This document shows, piece after piece, positions 28,228-40,999 of a DNA stretch of 64,000 nt. Position numbers and translations under genes: made by a program. Numbering within the stretch: position 1 is the stretch's first letter; the number at the start of each line of letters is the position of its first letter. Source of the DNA: Franconibacter pulveris DSM 19144 (GTDB lineage Bacteria > Pseudomonadota > Gammaproteobacteria > Enterobacterales > Enterobacteriaceae). A model generated the notes under the pieces. The model searched no databases. It was not told the DNA's origin and saw only the letters and a list, made by a program, of their open reading frames with translations. The DNA lies in assembly GCA_000621185.1 (NCBI GenBank), contig JHYZ01000015.1, forward strand, positions 1 to 64,000, read 5' to 3'.

Positions 28228-30660
28228 TTAGAGCAGCTGCGCCAGCCGGTTGAGGTCTGACTGGATCGCGCCGGCGGTAACGTCGCGCCCGGCGCCCGGC
28301 CCGCGGATCACCAGCGGGTTATCGCGATACCAGCGGCTCTCAATCGCAAACACGTTATCGCACGGCAGCAGCGAGGCCAGCGGGTGCTCGGCTCGCACCG
28401 CCTCCACCCCCACGCGCGCTTTGCCGCTGGCGTCGAAACGCGCTACATAGCGCAGCACCAGGCCCATTTCGCGCGCCGCTTCCAGCCGCTGCACCATCTG
28501 CTCGTTCAGTTCATCGCCGTTTTCGAAGAAATGGTCCACCGAGCCTGCTTCGCAGCCCGCCGGCACCAGCGATTCCACGCGCACCTGTTCCGGCTCGATG
28601 TCATAGCCCGCTTCACGCGCCAGGATCACCAGCTTGCGCATCACGTCTTTACCGGAAAGGTCCACGCGCGGGTCCGGCTCCGTCAGCCCCTGCTGCCAGG
28701 CCTGGTCGACGAGATCGGTAAACGGCACCGTGCCGTCGAACTGCAGGAACAGCCAGGAAAGCGTGCCGGAGAAAATGCCGCTGATAGCCAGAATGTTATC
28801 GCCGCTGTCGCGCAGGTCGCGCACCGTGTGGTTAACCGGCAGCCCGGCGCCGACGGTGGCGTTGTAGAGCCAGTGACGGCCCGTCTTGGCGAACGCGTCG
28901 CGGATCTGGCGGAATTTATTGCTGGTGCTTGCCCCGGCCAGCTTGTTGGCGCTGATGACATGGAAGCCGTGGCTGGCGAAATCAAGATACTGGTCCGCCA
29001 GCTCCTGGCTTGCGGTCACGTCGAGCACCACCAGGTCGTCGTAAGGGTGGGCGCGCATCCACAGGAACAGCGACTCTTCGTCATGCTCCACCGCTTCATC
29101 ATTAAAGAAGGCGAGCGCGCGGCTGGCGTCCAGCCCATTGTAATTAAGCAGGCTGCGGCGGCTATCCACCACGCCCGCCAGCACAAACTCAAACCCGGTG
29201 CGGGCGGAGAAGGTCTCCTGCTCACGGGCGAACAGCTCCAGCCAGCGCGAACCAATGTTGCCCTTGCCGAACAGCATCAGGCCGATGCGTTTCTCGGCGC
29301 GGAACAGCGACTGGTGCAGCCCCTGGATCAGGTGTTCGGTCGGCCCGACGCGCAGCACCGCCACGAGGCTGATGCCGTCGTCCGACTGCCAGATAAACTC
29401 CACCGGCTGGTCTTTCAGCTGCTGCCAGAAGCGGTGGCTGTGCAGCGGATTGCGGCATACGCCCGCGCCAACCAGCGCCACCAGCGCCAGCCCTTCGCGA
29501 AGACGCAGCTCGCCCGGCAGCCCCGCTTCTTCCAGGATCTGCAACGCGCTGCCCACCACCTCTGAGGTGTAGCAGAGCTGCAGCAGGCTGCGGTCCGGGT
29601 GAACGCCCACGGAAAGCGGGCGCACCTGCGCGCGCTTGAGCAGCGCATCCACCTCTTTATGCGCCAGTTTGAAATCCTGGTGCGAGGCCACTTCGAATTC
29701 AATCAGGCAGACATCGTCGTGGCTGGTGACGATGCGCGCGCCGGTGCCGGAAGCCAGTACGCGCTCAATGCGCGTGGAACCCTGCTCCGGGTTGTAGCTG
29801 CAGCGCAGCTGAAGGTCGATATCGCTGCCGGATACCGGCTGTAAAGTCCGGGCATGCAGCACGGGCGCGGCCAGGCGCGCCAGCTCGCTCGCTTCGTCCA
29901 GGCGCAGCAGCGGCAGCAGGCAGGCGTCTTTCACTTTGCGCGGGTCGGCGCTGTAAACGCCCGCCACGTCGCTCCAGATGGTGACGCGAGAAACCCCGGC
30001 CAGCGCGCCGATTTGGGTGGCGGAGTAGTCGGAGCCGTTGCGGCCCAGCAGCACGGTTTCGCCCGCGTCGTTACGGCAGATAAAGCCGGTCACGACCACG
30101 CGTTTGCCAGGATGCTGAACCAGCAGTTGTTGCAACAGAGGGTAAGAGAGCCCTTCATTAACCTGCGGCTGCGCCGCGCGTTCAGCGCGCAGGAAGTCGC
30201 GCGCATCCAGCCAGGCGGCTTCCAGCCCTTGCTGGTTTAGCACCGCCGCCATCAGTCGTGCGGACCAGACCTCGCCGTGCCCTACCACCTCAGCGTAAAC
30301 CGCATCGGTAATGGTGCCGTCGAGCAGCCCCGCCAGGCGTTCAAGGTCGTGGATGAATTCGCTAATCAGTCCATCAGCGACATCCGGCGGCAGCAGGCCG
30401 CTAATCAATTCGCTCTGATAGCGGCGCAGCGCCTGCTGCACCTGATGGGCGGAGAGACGGTCGCTCTGGCTAAGCTTCAGCCAGCTTATCAACTGGTTGG
30501 TAGTGCTGCCCGCCGCCGACACCACCATCATGTCGCCAGGCAGGGAGTAGTCGGCCATGATGCCCGCCACCCGCAGGTAACACTTCACATCGGCGAGACT
30601 GCTGCCACCAAATTTATGCAGTTGACGACCCTTCGTCCCTGCAGGCGCTGTAACACTCAT
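28228..30660 (-). CDS. metL: Bifunctional aspartokinase II / homoserine dehydrogenase II MetL
   Basis: Two steps of the aspartate pathway on one chain, feeding methionine. The 810-residue length is that of E. coli MetL. The N-terminal kinase (about 1-300) shows HKFGGSSLAD and GRNGSDYSATQIGALAG. A regulatory-type linker follows, then the dehydrogenase (about 460-810) with Rossmann motif LFGKGNIGSRWLEL, ISANKLAGA and VGAGLPVNHTVRDL. It follows metB by 2 bp (operon metBL) and is repressed by MetJ through the metB operator. Confidence 0.96.
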   Translation of the reverse strand: MSVTAPAGTKGRQLHKFGGSSLADVKCYLRVAGIMADYSLPGDMMVVSAAGSTTNQLISWLKLSQSDRLSAHQVQQALRRYQSELISGLLPPDVADGLISEFIHDLERLAGLLDGTITDAVYAEVVGHGEVWSARLMAAVLNQQGLEAAWLDARDFLRAERAAQPQVNEGLSYPLLQQLLVQHPGKRVVVTGFICRNDAGETVLLGRNGSDYSATQIGALAGVSRVTIWSDVAGVYSADPRKVKDACLLPLLRLDEASELARLAAPVLHARTLQPVSGSDIDLQLRCSYNPEQGSTRIERVLASGTGARIVTSHDDVCLIEFEVASHQDFKLAHKEVDALLKRAQVRPLSVGVHPDRSLLQLCYTSEVVGSALQILEEAGLPGELRLREGLALVALVGAGVCRNPLHSHRFWQQLKDQPVEFIWQSDDGISLVAVLRVGPTEHLIQGLHQSLFRAEKRIGLMLFGKGNIGSRWLELFAREQETFSARTGFEFVLAGVVDSRRSLLNYNGLDASRALAFFNDEAVEHDEESLFLWMRAHPYDDLVVLDVTASQELADQYLDFASHGFHVISANKLAGASTSNKFRQIRDAFAKTGRHWLYNATVGAGLPVNHTVRDLRDSGDNILAISGIFSGTLSWLFLQFDGTVPFTDLVDQAWQQGLTEPDPRVDLSGKDVMRKLVILAREAGYDIEPEQVRVESLVPAGCEAGSVDHFFENGDELNEQMVQRLEAAREMGLVLRYVARFDASGKARVGVEAVRAEHPLASLLPCDNVFAIESRWYRDNPLVIRGPGAGRDVTAGAIQSDLNRLAQLL

Positions 30661-30662
30661 GC

Positions 30663-31823
30663 TTACCCCTTACTCGCCGCCCGGAAGCCATTTTCCAGGT
30701 CGGCAATCAAATCTTCGCTATCTTCAATACCTGTCGAGATGCGCAACAGCGTCTCGGAAATGCCGGCTGCGGCGCGCGCTTCCGGCGCCATGCCCGCGTG
30801 CGTCATGGTCGCCGCGTGGGAAATCAGGCTCTCGACGCCGCCAAGCGACTCCGCCAGCGTAAACAGCGATAACCCCCCCAGGAAACGGCGCAGTGTCTGT
30901 TCGTCGCCGTCCAGCTCAAAACTCAGCATCGCGCCGAACCCTTTTTGCTGGCGCGCGGCAATCTCATGCCCCGCGTTATCCGGCAGAGAGGGATGATACA
31001 ACTTTTTCACCAGCGGCTGGGTCTTCAGGAAGTCGACAATCGCCTGGGCGTTACGCTGCGCCACCTCCATGCGCGGGCTTAGCGTGCGCAGGCCGCGCAG
31101 CAGCAGGTAGCTGTCGAACGCGCTGCCGGTTACGCCGATATTATTGGCCCACCATGCCAGTTCGGTGACGGTGTCCGGATCCTTTGCAATGACCACCCCC
31201 GCCACAACATCGGAGTGGCCGTTGAGGTATTTGGTGCAGGAATGGAGCACCAGATCCGCCCCCAGCGCCAGCGGGTTTTGCAGCGCCGGGCTCAGGAAGG
31301 TGTTATCCACCACGCTTATGGCTCCGGCTTCGCGAGAAAGTTCGCAGATTTTCGCAATATCCACCACGCGCAGGAGCGGGTTGCTCGGGCTTTCCACCAG
31401 CACCAGCTTCGGTTTTTCTGCCAGCGCCGCGTTTAACGCCGCCTCATCGCCCTGATCGACGAATTTAACGCGATAGCAGCCGCGTTTCGCCAGGCTGTCG
31501 AACAGACGGTAGCTGCCGCCGTAGCAGTCGTGCGGCGCCACCAGCAGATCGCCAGGCTTAAGAAAGACAGTAGTAACCAGATGTATGGCCGACATGCCGG
31601 TATTGGTCAACACCGCGCCCGCGCCCCCTTCCAGCTCCGCCAGCGCGCGCTGCACGACGTCACGCGTCGGGTTGCCGCGACGGGAGTAATCGTGAGCGCG
31701 GGGCTCGTTGAAGCCGGTGAAATTATAGGTGCTGGAGAGATGAATAGGCGGGACAACGCAGCCGTACTGCTCGTCGTCGTTTAATCCGCTGCGAACTGCG
31801 ATGGTGGCCTGTTTACGCGTCAT
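30663..31823 (-). CDS. metB: Cystathionine gamma-synthase MetB
   Basis: PLP enzyme condensing O-succinylhomoserine with cysteine. The 386 residues match E. coli MetB. The PLP lysine is in HSCTKYLNGHSDV (about 198); YSRRGNPTRDV and the C-terminal SLGGVESLISHAATMTH are typical of the Cys/Met metabolism family. First gene of metBL, divergent from metJ. Confidence 0.96.
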   Translation of the reverse strand: MTRKQATIAVRSGLNDDEQYGCVVPPIHLSSTYNFTGFNEPRAHDYSRRGNPTRDVVQRALAELEGGAGAVLTNTGMSAIHLVTTVFLKPGDLLVAPHDCYGGSYRLFDSLAKRGCYRVKFVDQGDEAALNAALAEKPKLVLVESPSNPLLRVVDIAKICELSREAGAISVVDNTFLSPALQNPLALGADLVLHSCTKYLNGHSDVVAGVVIAKDPDTVTELAWWANNIGVTGSAFDSYLLLRGLRTLSPRMEVAQRNAQAIVDFLKTQPLVKKLYHPSLPDNAGHEIAARQQKGFGAMLSFELDGDEQTLRRFLGGLSLFTLAESLGGVESLISHAATMTHAGMAPEARAAAGISETLLRISTGIEDSEDLIADLENGFRAASKG

Positions 31824-31884
31824 GGTGAGTCGTTTCCTGGCTTATCGGATAAAAGTCAGGCCACAGAGTAAACACTGAGGCAAT

Positions 31885-31932
31885 AGACGTCAATACATCT
31901 GGACATCTAAACTTCTTTGCGTATAGATTGAG
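31885..31932. promoter_or_regulatory. Met box array (MetJ operator) between metB and metJ
   Basis: Six contiguous 8-bp units: AGACGTCA, ATACATCT, GGACATCT, AAACTTCT, TTGCGTAT, AGATTGAG. The first three match AGACGTCT at six or seven positions, the rest weakly. This is the shared operator of divergent metBL and metJ. Confidence 0.88.
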
Positions 31933-32099
31933 CAAAAGCGTAATAACCGTTAAAATTGGGGTTTTAGAGCAGTGCAGCAGCGCGAGCGCCGTCATCACGG
32001 TATATTCTACGCTGTACACTAAAAGACGTTATGGTTAAGACCGTGAGATTCGTCAGGTTTTGACCCTGGACCAATGACTGAGAGGATTAAAGGTATCTC

Positions 32100-32417
32100 A
32101 TGGCTGAATGGAGCGGCGAATATATCAGCCCCTACGCTGAGCACGGCAAGAAGAGTGAACAAGTTAAAAAAATTACGGTTTCCATTCCTCTGAAAGTGTT
32201 AAAAATCCTCACCGATGAACGCACGCGTCGTCAGGTGAACAACCTGCGTCACGCCACTAACAGTGAGCTGCTGTGCGAAGCGTTCCTGCACGCGTTTACC
32301 GGCCAGCCCCTGCCGAACGATGAAGACCTGCGTAAAGACCGCAGCGACGAGATCCCGGAAGAGGCGAAGGTTATTATGCGTGAGCTGGGCATCGACCCGG
32401 ATACCTGGGAATACTGA
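32100..32417 (+). CDS. metJ: Methionine repressor MetJ
   Basis: Ribbon-helix-helix repressor using S-adenosylmethionine as co-repressor. The 105 residues are almost identical to E. coli Met[19 protein letters not shown], the DNA-contacting [15 protein letters not shown] strand, and [20 protein letters not shown]. It is divergent from metB across the Met boxes and therefore likely autoregulated. Confidence 0.98.
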   Translation: MAEWSGEYISPYAEHGKKSEQVKKITVSIPLKVLKILTDERTRRQVNNLRHATNSELLCEAFLHAFTGQPLPNDEDLRKDRSDEIPEEAKVIMRELGIDPDTWEY

Positions 32418-32428
32418 TTCGCAGAAAC

Positions 32429-32455
32429 AAAAAAGGCGCCTTTCGGCGCCTTTTC
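32429..32455. terminator. Bidirectional terminator between metJ and rpmE
   Basis: AAAAGGCGCC-tttc-GGCGCCTTTT with A-run upstream and T-run downstream, so it can end both convergent genes. Confidence 0.85.
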
Positions 32456-32465
32456 TTTGGGTAGC

Positions 32466-32678
32466 TTATTTGCTGCCCGGGATGCTGAAGCGTTTGTTGA
32501 AACGCTCAACACGACCACCGGTATCAACAACACGCTGCTTACCAGTGAAGAACGGGTGGCATTTGCCGCACACGTCCAGGTTCAGGTCGTGACCCACGGT
32601 AGAGCGGGTTTTGATAACATTACCGCAAGAGCAAGTTGCAGTAATTTCTACATAATTCGGGTGAATACCTTTTTTCAT
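32466..32678 (-). CDS. rpmE: 50S ribosomal protein L31
   Basis: A 70-residue ribosomal protein bridging the subunits. It has the zinc-binding (C+) form, with CSCG at 16-19 and [12 protein letters not shown] at 37-48, so it should be replaced by the zinc-free paralogue under zinc limitation if one exists. Converges on metJ and is divergent from priA, as in E. coli. Confidence 0.97.
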   Translation of the reverse strand: MKKGIHPNYVEITATCSCGNVIKTRSTVGHDLNLDVCGKCHPFFTGKQRVVDTGGRVERFNKRFSIPGSK

Positions 32679-32800
32679 GGGAAAACCTCGGTTAAGGCCG
32701 CGTCGCTCTTCCGGCCCTGACGCCAGACACCACGCGATGTTGATAGTAAGGTTTGATGGCGGAACTGCACATCAAAGGCGGCGAATCATACAGAAAATAA

Positions 32801-35122
<2,322 letters not shown>

Positions 35123-35285
35123 CCAACCCGGCGATTTCTGCGAAACATATCGAAAAAAATAAAATCTCCATCACATTACTGATGTAATTTTTGTAAGTCG
35201 GTGCTTTAAATAGCTGATATGAATGTGATGTAGGTCAGATACAGGATGTATCTGCGTCCGCCGTGGCGCAGGTGAGGAGAAGAAG

Positions 35286-36320
35286 TTGAAGCCCAAGAAG
35301 CAGGTTGCCGCCGCAACCATGAAAGATGTCGCCGCCAAAGCTCGCGTTTCGACGGCCACGGTATCGCGCGCCTTAATGAACCCGGAAAAGGTATCGCAGA
35401 CCACCCGCCACCGCGTTGAACAGGCGGCTATCGACGTGGGCTACCTGCCCAACTCGCTCAGCCGCAGCCTCAAGCGCAACGAATCCCGCACTATCCTCGT
35501 TATCGTACCGGATATTTGCGACCCTTTTTTCAGCGAAATTATTCGCGGCATTGAAGTCACAGCGGCGGAGCAAGGCTATCTGGTATTGATTGGCGACTGC
35601 GCCCACCAGAACCAGCAGGAAAAAACATTCATCGACCTGATTATTACCAAGCAAATCGACGGCATGCTGCTGCTCGGCTCCCGCCTGCCTTTCGACGCCA
35701 GCAAAGAGGAGCAGCGCAACCTGCCGCCGATGGTGATGGCGAATGAATTCGCGCCGGAGCTGGAACTGCCGACGGTGCATATTGATAACCTCACCGCCGC
35801 TTTTAACGCGGTCAATTACCTGCATGAGTTGGGCCACGAGCGCATCGCCTGCATCGCCGGGCCGGAAGAGATGCCGCTGTGCCATTATCGCCTGCAGGGT
35901 TACGTACAGGCGCTGCGCCGCTGCGGCATTACCGTCGACCCGCACTATATCGCCCGGGGCGATTTTACCTACGAGGCGGGCGCCAACGCGCTTTCTCAAC
36001 TGCTCGACCTGCCTAAGCCTCCCACCGCCGTTTTTTGTCACAGCGACGTAATGGCCCTTGGGGCGCTCTCGCTCGCTAAACGCCGCGGCTATAAGGTGCC
36101 GGACGATATCTCGCTGATAGGCTTCGATAATATTTCGCTTTCCGCCTTCTGCGACCCGCCGCTGACCACCGTCGCGCAGCCGCGTTTTGATATCGGCCGC
36201 GAAGCGATGCTGCTGCTGCTCGATCAACTTCACGGGCAGACGGTCAACAGCGGTTCGCGCCTGCTCGATTGCGAGCTGGTGGTCCGCGGCTCAAGCAGCG
36301 CGCCGAAGCCGCGAAAATAA
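35286..36320 (+). CDS. cytR: Nucleoside-regulon repressor CytR
   Basis: LacI-family repressor acting with CRP, relieved by cytidine. The 344-residue product has N-terminal helix-turn-helix MKDVAAKARVSTATVSRALM and a sugar-binding core nearly identical to E. coli (ILVIVPDICDPFFSEIIRGI; GFDNISLSAFCDPPLTT). The start is a TTG after GAGGAGAAG, chosen because it keeps the conserved KPKKQ...ATMKDVA leader; the first ATG would cut 11 residues. CRP/CytR control of its own promoter is likely but not proven here. Confidence 0.94.
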   Translation: MKPKKQVAAATMKDVAAKARVSTATVSRALMNPEKVSQTTRHRVEQAAIDVGYLPNSLSRSLKRNESRTILVIVPDICDPFFSEIIRGIEVTAAEQGYLVLIGDCAHQNQQEKTFIDLIITKQIDGMLLLGSRLPFDASKEEQRNLPPMVMANEFAPELELPTVHIDNLTAAFNAVNYLHELGHERIACIAGPEEMPLCHYRLQGYVQALRRCGITVDPHYIARGDFTYEAGANALSQLLDLPKPPTAVFCHSDVMALGALSLAKRRGYKVPDDISLIGFDNISLSAFCDPPLTTVAQPRFDIGREAMLLLLDQLHGQTVNSGSRLLDCELVVRGSSSAPKPRK

Positions 36321-36407
36321 GCGGCTTTAAGACGCCCCCGACTGGTCAAAGGGCCGCCCCTTAAGTAACATGGCGGGCTGATAACGAACGAATACAGCGA
36401 AACGATA

Positions 36408-37460
36408 GTGGCACAAAGAGATTATGTACGCCGCGGACAGCCGGCTCCCGCGCGGCGCAAAAAGAGTCCTACCCGCAAAAAGCAACGTAACCTGCCTGCT
36501 GTTTCCCCGGCTATGGTCGCCATCGCGGCCGCTGTGGTGGTCGCTTTTATCGGCGCCCTGTACTTTATTACCCATCACAAGAAAGAAGAGGCGGAGACGC
36601 TGCCGGGCCATAAAGTGGCGGGCAACGGGCTGCCACCGAAGCCGGAAGAGCGCTGGCGCTATATTAAAGAGCTGGAAAGCCGCCAGCCTGGCGTTGTGAA
36701 ACCCACCGAGCCTACGGCAGGCGGGGAAATCATGAACCAGGAGCAACTGACCAACGAACAGCGCCAGCTGCTTGATCAGATGCAGGCGGATATGCGCCAG
36801 CAGCCGACGCAACTAAGCGAAGTGCCGTGGAATGAGCAGACGCCGGAACAGCGCCAGCAAACGCTGCAGCGCCAGCGGCTTATTCAGCAGCAACAGCTGA
36901 ACGCGGCGGCGCAGCAGCAGCGTAACCCGCAGCGTGTCGCCGAGCAGCAGCAGCCATACCAGCCGCAGCAGACTCGTCAGCCGCAGGCATATCAGCAGCA
37001 AACGCGTCAGGCGCAGAGCTATCAGCAACAGCCTGTGCGCACCGAGGCGTATCAACAGCCGCAGGTGAAAACCGCGCAGCCGGCTCGCAGCAACGCGCAA
37101 CAGCAGCCTTATCAGGATCTGCTGCAAACGCCGCCGCATAACACCGCGACGCGTACGCAGCCGAAAACCGAGCAGAGCGCACCGGTCACCCGCGAGGCGG
37201 AAACGGCAAAACAACCTGCCGCGAAAAAAGACGAGCGCCGCTGGATGGTGCAGTGCGGCTCGTTTAAAGGCGCGGAACAGGCGGAAACTGTACGCGCGCA
37301 GCTGGCCTTCGAGGGCTTTGATTCACGCATTACCGCCAACAACGGCTGGAACCGCGTGGTTATCGGCCCGATGAAAGGCAAAGAGAACGCCGACGGCACC
37401 CTCACCCGCCTGAAGCTTGCGGGCCATTCAAACTGCATTCGTCTCGCCGCCGGGGGTTGA
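36408..37460 (+). CDS. ftsN: Cell division protein FtsN
   Basis: Bitopic inner-membrane activator of septal peptidoglycan synthesis. GTG start as in E. coli. Cytoplasmic RRGQPAPARRKKSPTRKKQR, one membrane segment (about 36-54), the essential short helices region (PEERWRYIKELESRQPG), a long Gln-rich linker (about 140-260), and a C-terminal SPOR domain (WMVQCGSFKGAEQAETVRAQ) that binds denuded glycan. With 350 residues it is about 30 longer than E. coli, all in the glutamine-rich linker, which contains repeated AYQQQ / SYQQQ units. Confidence 0.96.
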   Translation: MAQRDYVRRGQPAPARRKKSPTRKKQRNLPAVSPAMVAIAAAVVVAFIGALYFITHHKKEEAETLPGHKVAGNGLPPKPEERWRYIKELESRQPGVVKPTEPTAGGEIMNQEQLTNEQRQLLDQMQADMRQQPTQLSEVPWNEQTPEQRQQTLQRQRLIQQQQLNAAAQQQRNPQRVAEQQQPYQPQQTRQPQAYQQQTRQAQSYQQQPVRTEAYQQPQVKTAQPARSNAQQQPYQDLLQTPPHNTATRTQPKTEQSAPVTREAETAKQPAAKKDERRWMVQCGSFKGAEQAETVRAQLAFEGFDSRITANNGWNRVVIGPMKGKENADGTLTRLKLAGHSNCIRLAAGG

Positions 37461-37550
37461 AAGCCCCGAAACGCCCCCCATCTATAATTGCATTCTGCCC
37501 CGTACACCGTGCGGGGCCCTTCTTTAGCCTATGCAATAAGGGGATTGCTC

Positions 37551-38081
37551 GTGACAACAATAGTAAGTGTGCGCCGCAACGGCCAGGTCGTGATTGGTGG
37601 TGACGGACAGGCCACCCTGGGCAATACCGTGATGAAAGGCAACGTGAAAAAAGTGCGTCGCCTGTATAACGACAAAGTTATCGCCGGTTTTGCAGGCGGC
37701 ACCGCAGACGCCTTCACGCTGTTTGAACTGTTTGAACGCAAGCTGGAAATGCACCAGGGCCATCTGGTCAAAGCCGCCGTTGAGCTGGCGAAAGACTGGC
37801 GCACCGACCGTATGCTGCGCCGCCTCGAAGCGTTGCTGGCGGTGGCGGATGAAAACGCCTCGCTTATCATCACCGGCAACGGCGACGTGGTGCAGCCGGA
37901 AAACGACCTGATCGCCATCGGTTCCGGCGGGCCTTACGCGCAGGCCGCGGCGCGCGCGCTGCTGGAAAACACCGAGCTTGGCGCTCGTGAAATCGTAGAG
38001 AAGTCGCTGGGGATTGCGGGTGATATCTGCATCTACACCAACCACTTCCTCACCATCGAAGAATTACCTTCTAAAGCGTAA
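37551..38081 (+). CDS. hslV: HslV (ClpQ) protease subunit
   Basis: Threonine protease core of the HslUV complex. GTG start giving 176 residues as in E. coli; after Met removal the N-terminal Thr of [10 protein letters not shown] is the nucleophile. [14 protein letters not shown] and [14 protein letters not shown] are conserved. Nine bases separate it from hslU, so the two form an operon; sigma-32 control is known in E. coli. Confidence 0.97.
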   Translation: MTTIVSVRRNGQVVIGGDGQATLGNTVMKGNVKKVRRLYNDKVIAGFAGGTADAFTLFELFERKLEMHQGHLVKAAVELAKDWRTDRMLRRLEALLAVADENASLIITGNGDVVQPENDLIAIGSGGPYAQAAARALLENTELGAREIVEKSLGIAGDICIYTNHFLTIEELPSKA

Positions 38082-38090
38082 GGATCTCCC

Positions 38091-39422
38091 ATGTCTGAAA
38101 TGACTCCTCGCGAAATTGTCAGCGAACTCGACAAACACATTATCGGTCAGGACGCGGCGAAGCGTTCTGTCGCTATCGCGCTGCGTAACCGCTGGCGCCG
38201 TATGCAGCTTAACGAAGAGCTGCGCCATGAAGTGACGCCGAAAAATATTCTGATGATTGGCCCGACCGGCGTCGGTAAAACCGAAATCGCCCGTCGTCTG
38301 GCGAAGCTCGCCAACGCGCCGTTTATTAAAGTGGAAGCGACCAAGTTCACCGAAGTGGGCTACGTAGGTAAAGAAGTGGATTCTATCATCCGCGATCTAA
38401 CCGATTCCGCTATTAAAATGGTGCGCATGCAGTCCATCGAGAAAAATCGCTATCGCGCTGAAGAGCTGGCCGAAGAGCGTATTCTTGACGTGCTGATCCC
38501 GCCGGCGAAGAACAACTGGGGCCAGCCGGAGCAGGCGCAGGAGCCTTCCGCCGCCCGTCAGGCGTTCCGCAAAAAACTGCGTGAAGGCGAGCTCGACGAC
38601 AAAGAGATTGAAATCAATCTCGCCGCCGCGCCGATGGGCGTGGAGATTATGGCGCCTCCTGGTATGGAAGAGATGACCAGCCAGCTGCAGTCGATGTTCC
38701 AGAACCTGGGCGGCCAGAAGCAGAAACCGCGCAAGCTGAAAATCAAAGACGCCATGAAGCTGCTGGTGGAAGAAGAAGCGGCGAAGCTGGTTAACCCGGA
38801 AGAGCTGAAAGAGCAGGCTATCGAAGCGGTTGAGCAGCACGGCATCGTTTTTATCGACGAGATCGACAAAATCTGTAAGCGCGGCAACGTTTCCGGCCCG
38901 GATGTCTCCCGCGAAGGCGTGCAGCGCGACCTGCTGCCGCTGGTGGAAGGCTGCACCGTCTCCACCAAGCACGGCATGGTGAAAACCGACCACATCCTGT
39001 TTATCGCCTCCGGCGCGTTCCAGGTGGCAAGCCCGTCTGACCTTATTCCGGAACTGCAGGGCCGCTTGCCTATCCGCGTAGAGCTGCAGGCGCTGACCAC
39101 CGAAGACTTTGAGCGCATCCTGACTGAGCCGAACGCATCGGTCACCATGCAGTACAAAGCGCTGATGGCGACCGAAGGGGTGAACATCGACTTTACTGAC
39201 GATGGCATCCGCCGTATCGCCCAGGCCGCGTGGCAGGTGAACGAAACCACCGAAAACATCGGCGCGCGTCGTCTGCACACCGTGCTGGAGCGCCTGATGG
39301 AAGATATCTCTTACGACGCCAGCGACCTCGGCGGCCAGAGCATTACCATTGATGCGCAATACGTAAGCAAACATCTGGATGAGCTGGTGGCAGATGAAGA
39401 TCTGAGCCGTTTTATCCTATAA
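38091..39422 (+). CDS. hslU: HslU (ClpY) ATPase subunit
   Basis: AAA+ unfoldase feeding HslV. The 443 residues are as in E. coli. Walker [13 protein letters not shown] (near 60), the pore motif GYVGKEVD, an inserted I domain (about 110-230), Walker [10 protein letters not shown] (near 255), and the C-terminal EDLSRFIL that docks into HslV. A terminator follows. Confidence 0.97.
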   Translation: MSEMTPREIVSELDKHIIGQDAAKRSVAIALRNRWRRMQLNEELRHEVTPKNILMIGPTGVGKTEIARRLAKLANAPFIKVEATKFTEVGYVGKEVDSIIRDLTDSAIKMVRMQSIEKNRYRAEELAEERILDVLIPPAKNNWGQPEQAQEPSAARQAFRKKLREGELDDKEIEINLAAAPMGVEIMAPPGMEEMTSQLQSMFQNLGGQKQKPRKLKIKDAMKLLVEEEAAKLVNPEELKEQAIEAVEQHGIVFIDEIDKICKRGNVSGPDVSREGVQRDLLPLVEGCTVSTKHGMVKTDHILFIASGAFQVASPSDLIPELQGRLPIRVELQALTTEDFERILTEPNASVTMQYKALMATEGVNIDFTDDGIRRIAQAAWQVNETTENIGARRLHTVLERLMEDISYDASDLGGQSITIDAQYVSKHLDELVADEDLSRFIL

Positions 39423-39449
39423 TCGCGCGCAACGCATTTTCATCACAGT

Positions 39450-39477
39450 TGATGGGGGCAATGCCCCCATTTTTTAT
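39450..39477 (+). terminator. Terminator after hslU
   Basis: TGATGGGGGC-aat-GCCCCCAT then six T, between hslU and menA. Confidence 0.88.
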
Positions 39478-39490
39478 TGTTGGCGCACTC

Positions 39491-40420
39491 ATGACTGAAA
39501 CCGTTTCTTTAAGCCGTACCCAGGCCTGGCTGGAAAGCCTGCGCCCGCGTACGCTGCCTCTCGCTTTCGCCTCGATTGTGGTCGGCACGGCGCTTGCCTA
39601 CTGGCAAGGCATGTTCGATCCCCTCGTCGCTCTGCTGGCGCTGCTCACCGCCGGGCTTCTACAAATTCTCTCGAACCTCGCTAATGATTATGGCGACGCG
39701 GTAAAAGGCAGCGACAAGCCGGACCGCATCGGCCCGTTGCGCGGCATGCAAAAAGGGGTGATCACCGCGACGCAGATGAAGCGGGCGCTGGTTGTCACCG
39801 TTATCCTGATTTGCCTTTCCGGCCTTGCGCTGGTGCGCGTCGCCTGTCATACCATGACGGACTTTGTCGGCTTTCTGGCGCTTGGCGCGCTCTCTATCGT
39901 CGCCGCCATTACCTATACCGTCGGCAACCGCCCTTACGGCTATATGGGGCTTGGCGATCTCTCGGTGCTTATTTTCTTTGGCTGGCTGAGCGTTATCGGC
40001 AGCTGGTATTTACAGGCGCACACGCTGATCGGGGCGATTGTCCTGCCTGCCACCGCCAGCGGCCTGCTGGCTGCCGCCGTGTTGAACATTAATAACCTGC
40101 GCGATATCGACAGCGACCGCATGAACGGTAAAAACACGCTAGCGGTGCGTCTGGGGCCGGTGATGGCGCGCCGCTACCACGTTGCGCTGCTGATGGGCTC
40201 GCTGCTCTGCCTTGCGGTTTTTAACCTGCTGTGGCTGCAAAGCGCCTGGGGCTGGCTGTTTGTTCTCGCCGCCCCTTTGCTGGTTAAACAGGCGCGCTAT
40301 GTCTTAAGCGAGCAAGAACCCGTCGCGATGCGCCCGATGCTTGAGCGCACGGTAAAAGGCGCGCTGCTGGTTAACCTGTTGTTTGCGCTGGGCGTTGTGC
40401 TCAGCCGCGTGCCTTTTTAG
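39491..40420 (+). CDS. menA: 1,4-dihydroxy-2-naphthoate octaprenyltransferase MenA
   Basis: UbiA-family integral membrane enzyme attaching the prenyl chain in menaquinone synthesis. 309 residues, about eight or nine membrane helices. The Asp-rich prenyl-diphosphate motifs are NLANDYGDAVKGSDKPDRIG and NNLRDIDSDRMNGKNTLAVR. The ATG giving MTETVSLSRTQ matches E. coli. An upstream in-frame ATG lies inside the hslU terminator and is rejected. Confidence 0.95.
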   Translation: MTETVSLSRTQAWLESLRPRTLPLAFASIVVGTALAYWQGMFDPLVALLALLTAGLLQILSNLANDYGDAVKGSDKPDRIGPLRGMQKGVITATQMKRALVVTVILICLSGLALVRVACHTMTDFVGFLALGALSIVAAITYTVGNRPYGYMGLGDLSVLIFFGWLSVIGSWYLQAHTLIGAIVLPATASGLLAAAVLNINNLRDIDSDRMNGKNTLAVRLGPVMARRYHVALLMGSLLCLAVFNLLWLQSAWGWLFVLAAPLLVKQARYVLSEQEPVAMRPMLERTVKGALLVNLLFALGVVLSRVPF

Positions 40421-40512
40421 CTGACAAATATCAATTAACAATTGATGATTTTGCCAACAATGCGCGTTAAGCGATATACTGAAAACTCTTGCAGCAACTA
40501 AGCGTTAAGCCA

Positions 40513-40998
40513 ATGAAATACGATACTTCTGAGCTTTGTGATATCTACCAGGAAGAGGTCAACGTCGTTGAGCCGCTTTTTACTAACTTTGGCGGCCGCT
40601 CTTCGTTTGGCGGACAAATCATCACGGTAAAATGTTTCGAGGACAACGGGTTGCTGTATGAGCTGCTCGAGGAGAACGGCCGCGGCCGCGTGCTGCTGGT
40701 CGACGGCGGCGGCTCGGTACGCCGTGCGCTGGTCGATGCCGACCTTGCGCGCCTCGCAGTGCAGAACGAGTGGGAAGGCCTGGTGGTCTATGGCGCGGTG
40801 CGTCAGGTGGACGACCTTGAAGAGCTCGACCTCGGCATTCAGGCCATCGCCGCCATTCCGGTGGGCGCGGCTGGGGAAGGCATCGGCGAAAGCGACGTGC
40901 GCGTTAATTTCGGCGGCGTCACCTTCTTCTCCGGCGACCATCTCTATGCCGACAATACGGGCATTATCCTCTCCGAAGATCCGCTGGATATCGAATAA
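40513..40998 (+). CDS. rraA: Ribonuclease E activity regulator RraA
   Basis: Trimeric protein binding RNase E and masking its C-terminal scaffold. The 161 residues equal E. coli. [20 protein letters not shown], the fold motif [19 protein letters not shown], and [20 protein letters not shown] are conserved. The start matches E. coli; an upstream alternative start is unsupported. Terminator downstream. Confidence 0.96.
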   Translation: MKYDTSELCDIYQEEVNVVEPLFTNFGGRSSFGGQIITVKCFEDNGLLYELLEENGRGRVLLVDGGGSVRRALVDADLARLAVQNEWEGLVVYGAVRQVDDLEELDLGIQAIAAIPVGAAGEGIGESDVRVNFGGVTFFSGDHLYADNTGIILSEDPLDIE

Positions 40999-40999
40999 C

